Shown here: in pieces, positions 61,082-64,000 of the stretch
Layout of the letters: each line of letters opens with the position of its first letter
Numbering within the stretch: position 1 is the stretch's first letter
Assembly (NCBI GenBank): GCA_002840435.1
Contig: PHAT01000001.1
Coordinates: forward strand, 718,979-782,978
Direction of reading: 5' to 3'
DNA length: 64,000 nucleotides
From: Deltaproteobacteria bacterium HGW-Deltaproteobacteria-6
Lineage (GTDB): Bacteria; Desulfobacterota; Syntrophia; Syntrophales; Smithellaceae
Notes under the pieces: model-generated
What the model was told of the DNA's origin: nothing
Database searches by the model: none
The model's input: only the letters and a program-made list of their open reading frames with translations
Translations under genes and position numbers: made by a program

Positions 61082-62101
61082 TTAATCAACCCGGGCAAAA
61101 GACAGCGACGTGGCGCCGACGTAAGCATCGTCACCTTGAATCACCCGATTGCCGCTATCACCCGAAAGCGACAGCCCAAGATGGATTGTGTCGCCAGAAT
61201 TTAGATAGACCTGTTTTTCTCCAGCAATGGCAAAATTGTTAAAACTACCAAAGCCCGACGGGGCATTAAACAGACCTAACGCCTTTCGAACGGCGCTGCC
61301 ATACGTCGCGCTGCCGGTTTTTATATACGCCCAAAGGCTCCAGGGCGCACCGGCGGCCATGCCCATTGCCGCACCCGACATTTTATATTTTCCGGGCTGT
61401 TTAACCACAACGCTGATTGCGGAATAAACAGCTATGTCGCTGCCGCTGGTGACTGTTGCTGCCAGATTTTTACTGTAGCCATAATCTGATTTCGGATTCC
61501 AGATCACCCGCGGGGCATCGAGGGCCGTTGCCTGAATGGTATGGTCCGGAGTGTCGGCGGTATCATATTGATACCTGATTTTAGCGACTGCCACGCAATA
61601 ATGGGAGGCGCTGCGGGTGTACGTTGAGCCGTCTTCCAGCAGGAAATAATCATCATCCGTGGCTGTCGTAGTTGTCGGGACTATGGTAAATCCGGAATAC
61701 CCAGCCAGAGCCCAGACAATGCCGGTCCCGTCCCATATCGCATAGAGCCAGGCTGTCTTGATTTCAGCGTCCAGGGTGCCTTTGCTCCAATAATTAGCAG
61801 CATCGGCCATAATGATCTGGGATGTTCCGGAAAGATACGCGGCCGCCCTTGTCCGGAATGTGTGACCATTTCCATCAGGGATAGCCACGCCGATGATGTG
61901 CGCCGCGGCAGGAGCGGCCCCGCCGGACTTTGTGAAGATATCCAGCTTATTGACTGCGGCGTTCACGACGGGCTTAAGGTTTCTCGCTAAGCCTAACGCC
62001 TGATAATCCCTTAAATAAAGAGTATTGTTAAAGGCCGCGTCTATCTCTGATTTTTTCGACGCGTTTCCAGTCGTAATTGATAATGCTTCTGTCCATGACA
62101 T
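61082..62101 (-). CDS. Phage tail/fibre-like structural protein
   Basis: 339 residues rich in Ala, Gly, Ser and Thr, with beta-strand-like segments such as IIMADAANYWSKGTLDAEIK, YLNSGDTIHLGLSLSGDSG and GDDAYVGATSLSFARVD at the end. Composition and position between the large structural gene and the lysis module suggest a tail fibre or tip protein. No receptor-binding domain is identifiable. Confidence 0.6.
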   Translation of the reverse strand: MSWTEALSITTGNASKKSEIDAAFNNTLYLRDYQALGLARNLKPVVNAAVNKLDIFTKSGGAAPAAAHIIGVAIPDGNGHTFRTRAAAYLSGTSQIIMADAANYWSKGTLDAEIKTAWLYAIWDGTGIVWALAGYSGFTIVPTTTTATDDDYFLLEDGSTYTRSASHYCVAVAKIRYQYDTADTPDHTIQATALDAPRVIWNPKSDYGYSKNLAATVTSGSDIAVYSAISVVVKQPGKYKMSGAAMGMAAGAPWSLWAYIKTGSATYGSAVRKALGLFNAPSGFGSFNNFAIAGEKQVYLNSGDTIHLGLSLSGDSGNRVIQGDDAYVGATSLSFARVD

Positions 62102-62105
62102 ATTA

Positions 62106-64000
62106 TCACCACCATAAAGATTTATTTAAGCTTTCCGGATCTGTCGGGTCTGCGTAACCGTTATCATCGCACCAGAACCCGGAATCATCCCTCTGTTGTG
62201 CCGTTGCCGTTGCCCAGCTTGGAGCGTCATCAGCCATCCAAAAACCAACATTGCGGCCGTAATCCATCAGATCGCGGCCTTTCAAAGTTACCATCAGCGG
62301 AAAGCAGGAAATTTCTTTTGAAATAATTTCAAAAACCCGTTCGTCATATCCCCCGGCGGTTGACTGCGGAGCGCGGGCCAGCGTCACTTTTATTTTATCG
62401 CCCAAGTTTTTATTGATCTGGCCTGCCTTTAATTTCAGTGTGATCACCGGCGACGGGTTTCTGCTTACCCAGTTTATTCGGCCGGCCATGGTGTCCGCCC
62501 CGGCTTTTGTCCGGTGATAGGTCTTGATCGTCAGATAATCGTCACGGCCATATTTGTATTTTGATTCATCGTTGCACGCTTCTGTATAGAGATAAGTTCC
62601 AATGGCGCACTGGTACGAATACCCGGCCTTTACTTTCCAGTAAAGCTGTGAACTGTCTTCGATAATTTCCGGCTCTTCCAGGATGTCTTCTTTTGCCAAC
62701 ACCGGCAGCGTCCCGATGGTTGATGGCTCCCACGTCCGATATCTTAGCAATCCTGCACCATCTTCATCGAAAAAGGCCAAATCAGACTGACAGATGGTTT
62801 CAAGGATCGTCAGCGCCGACGTCACGGACTCATTTGCCACATTTAAAACGCAATCGCTGATCGCTTTGGATGCCGTGAAGCTGGCCGCGTTCAGGTCCGC
62901 TGCTACATATCCGCACTGATTCAGAAGGATGTCTTCCGCGATTTCCGGAGCGCCTTCAATCAGGACTCCGCCAACGTGATAACCTTCAAAGGCAACTTTG
63001 ACGCGGGAAGTTCCAACCACAAAAGAGGCTGAATTGATCGTAAAGGTGCCGTTCGTCAGATCTTCATTGCCGTGGGCGATTGCCTGCCAGCCCGCGCCGT
63101 CATTATAATCAACATAAACCTGAGCAATGGATTTAATCGCATGGTACGTGCAGTCGCAGATTTTAAACTGATAAGTCGATGCGGCGTATGCCGTATTGAT
63201 GCAGGTGCAAAGCGGGGCTTGCGTTATGTCATAGCTTCCCCAAAAATAAGGAATGGCTTTGCCTTCCGCCGACGGTTCAAGATTCGGCCATGTGCTTTTC
63301 CAGTAGTTATTAATTGGCAACGATCTGAGAAGGGCGAAGGCGCGGCTTTCGATATCCAGCATGAAATTTGTTTTTGTAAACGTCGCCTGCATGATGCGCC
63401 CGGCGAAAATCGCCGTATATTCGGAATACGGCAGAGCGTCCCCGCCCAGAAGCAGCTTTATTTCTTTGTTGTTCCAGATCCAGCGTTTTGTGATCTGATC
63501 GAAAAAGCCCCGGCTGTTGATAAGATTTACTGATCCGGATGATATCTGTGAAGCGCCCCAGTGGATCTGCTGCGTTTCCTGCGTAATCGCCGGGATGCCG
63601 TCGGATGCGATATAGGGTTCATAATATCGTTCTGGAGTGTCCAGTTTTATGCCGCGAGTGGCGAAAAACACCCAAAAATAGACGATGACGGTGTGATGGT
63701 TCGGTGATCCGCCGTCAGGGGCATGGACGTAAAAGAGGCCGTTCGTCGTGTCGTGCCAGTAAGAACCTGCGTTCGCGTCCACATTTGCAATGCTTGTCTG
63801 TGCTGTCAATGCTACGCCGTCAAGCTCACAGGCAACAATGGCCTTTCTAATGGTTTCCGTGCTGGCATCGGCCATGGTGATGGTTTCGTTGAGATAGGAT
63901 AGCTGATAGGTTTCTGCCGGTTCAAGAGTTACGTTGTAAGTTGCCCCGGAAGCAGTGCTAATTCCATCATTGCTCGCCCAATTATAAGTACTTCCGTCTT
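62106..64000 (-). CDS. Large phage structural protein, probably tail/baseplate (partial)
   Basis: The frame is open to the right window edge, so the N-terminus lies outside; at least 631 residues are visible. An internal ATG at 63875 would give 589 residues, but the preceding in-frame sequence (TASGATYNVTLEPAETYQLS) looks coding. Contains GSYWHDTTNGLFYVHAPDGG, typical of phage virion proteins, and many beta-rich segments. Four bases separate it from the fibre-like gene. Specific role not determinable. Confidence 0.65.
   Translation of the reverse strand, partial: DGSTYNWASNDGISTASGATYNVTLEPAETYQLSYLNETITMADASTETIRKAIVACELDGVALTAQTSIANVDANAGSYWHDTTNGLFYVHAPDGGSPNHHTVIVYFWVFFATRGIKLDTPERYYEPYIASDGIPAITQETQQIHWGASQISSGSVNLINSRGFFDQITKRWIWNNKEIKLLLGGDALPYSEYTAIFAGRIMQATFTKTNFMLDIESRAFALLRSLPINNYWKSTWPNLEPSAEGKAIPYFWGSYDITQAPLCTCINTAYAASTYQFKICDCTYHAIKSIAQVYVDYNDGAGWQAIAHGNEDLTNGTFTINSASFVVGTSRVKVAFEGYHVGGVLIEGAPEIAEDILLNQCGYVAADLNAASFTASKAISDCVLNVANESVTSALTILETICQSDLAFFDEDGAGLLRYRTWEPSTIGTLPVLAKEDILEEPEIIEDSSQLYWKVKAGYSYQCAIGTYLYTEACNDESKYKYGRDDYLTIKTYHRTKAGADTMAGRINWVSRNPSPVITLKLKAGQINKNLGDKIKVTLARAPQSTAGGYDERVFEIISKEISCFPLMVTLKGRDLMDYGRNVGFWMADDAPSWATATAQQRDDSGFWCDDNGYADPTDPESLNKSLWW

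Overview
The window reads as a chromosomal segment of a strictly anaerobic, syntrophy-type deltaproteobacterium (Desulfobacterota, Syntrophales/Syntrophus/Smithella-like). This is an inference from gene content: several acyl-CoA dehydrogenases, a 3-hydroxyacyl-CoA dehydrogenase, enoyl-CoA hydratases and acyl-CoA ligases, a complete branched-chain amino-acid ABC transporter, an oxygen-independent class III ribonucleotide reductase, NifS/NifU Fe-S assembly, and large multi-PAS hybrid kinases. No rRNA, CRISPR array, insertion sequence or replication origin was seen.

Layout. 1-8.7 kb: end of an unknown gene, a hydroxyisobutyryl-CoA hydrolase-type protein, a decayed mscL channel gene, a small HD-phosphohydrolase cluster, a DUF1385 membrane protein, a LysM protein, a PP-loop ATPase and a DUF4301 protein. 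8.9-13.8 kb: livKHMGF operon. 13.9-15.2 kb: metK behind what looks like a SAM-II riboswitch coupled to an intrinsic terminator. 15.25-19.8 kb: nrdD-nrdG-HD-GYP operon behind two NrdR boxes. 20.0-26.8 kb: a lone methyltransferase, then a tight six-gene operon (PHP phosphoesterase, GT4 glycosyltransferase, methyltransferase, cyclase-fold protein, hexapeptide acyltransferase, B12-binding radical SAM enzyme) that looks like a pathway for an unidentified envelope or lipid-linked product. 26.9-38.1 kb: a penicillin-binding-type peptidase, fatty-acid and acyl-CoA genes, a DHH phosphoesterase, and a three-gene operon of small proteins. 38.4-45.4 kb: an SDR, HU, the nifU-nifS-serine acetyltransferase operon and a long-chain acyl-CoA synthetase. 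45.5-51.5 kb: an envelope cluster built around a 1001-residue PDZ-thioredoxin-WD40-caspase fusion. 51.7-58.25 kb: two divergent, paralogous PAS hybrid histidine kinases. 58.4 kb to the end: a prophage entered at a tRNA-Pro gene, whose 3' fragment and terminator remain at 58.42-58.52 kb; lysis and tail genes run leftward off the window.

The most notable observation is the last gene of the small operon at 30.37-31.67 kb. It reads as a continuous 161-codon frame only if two in-frame TGA codons are translated. Each TGA falls exactly where a related family has the second cysteine of a CxxC motif, giving CKTU and CPEU around a HEQQH motif. A short hairpin begins 11 nt after the second TGA. I interpret it as a probable undescribed selenoprotein with two selenocysteines. 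A sigma-28-like promoter precedes the operon, hinting at co-regulation with motility. All functional statements come from reading sequence and family knowledge; no searches were run.
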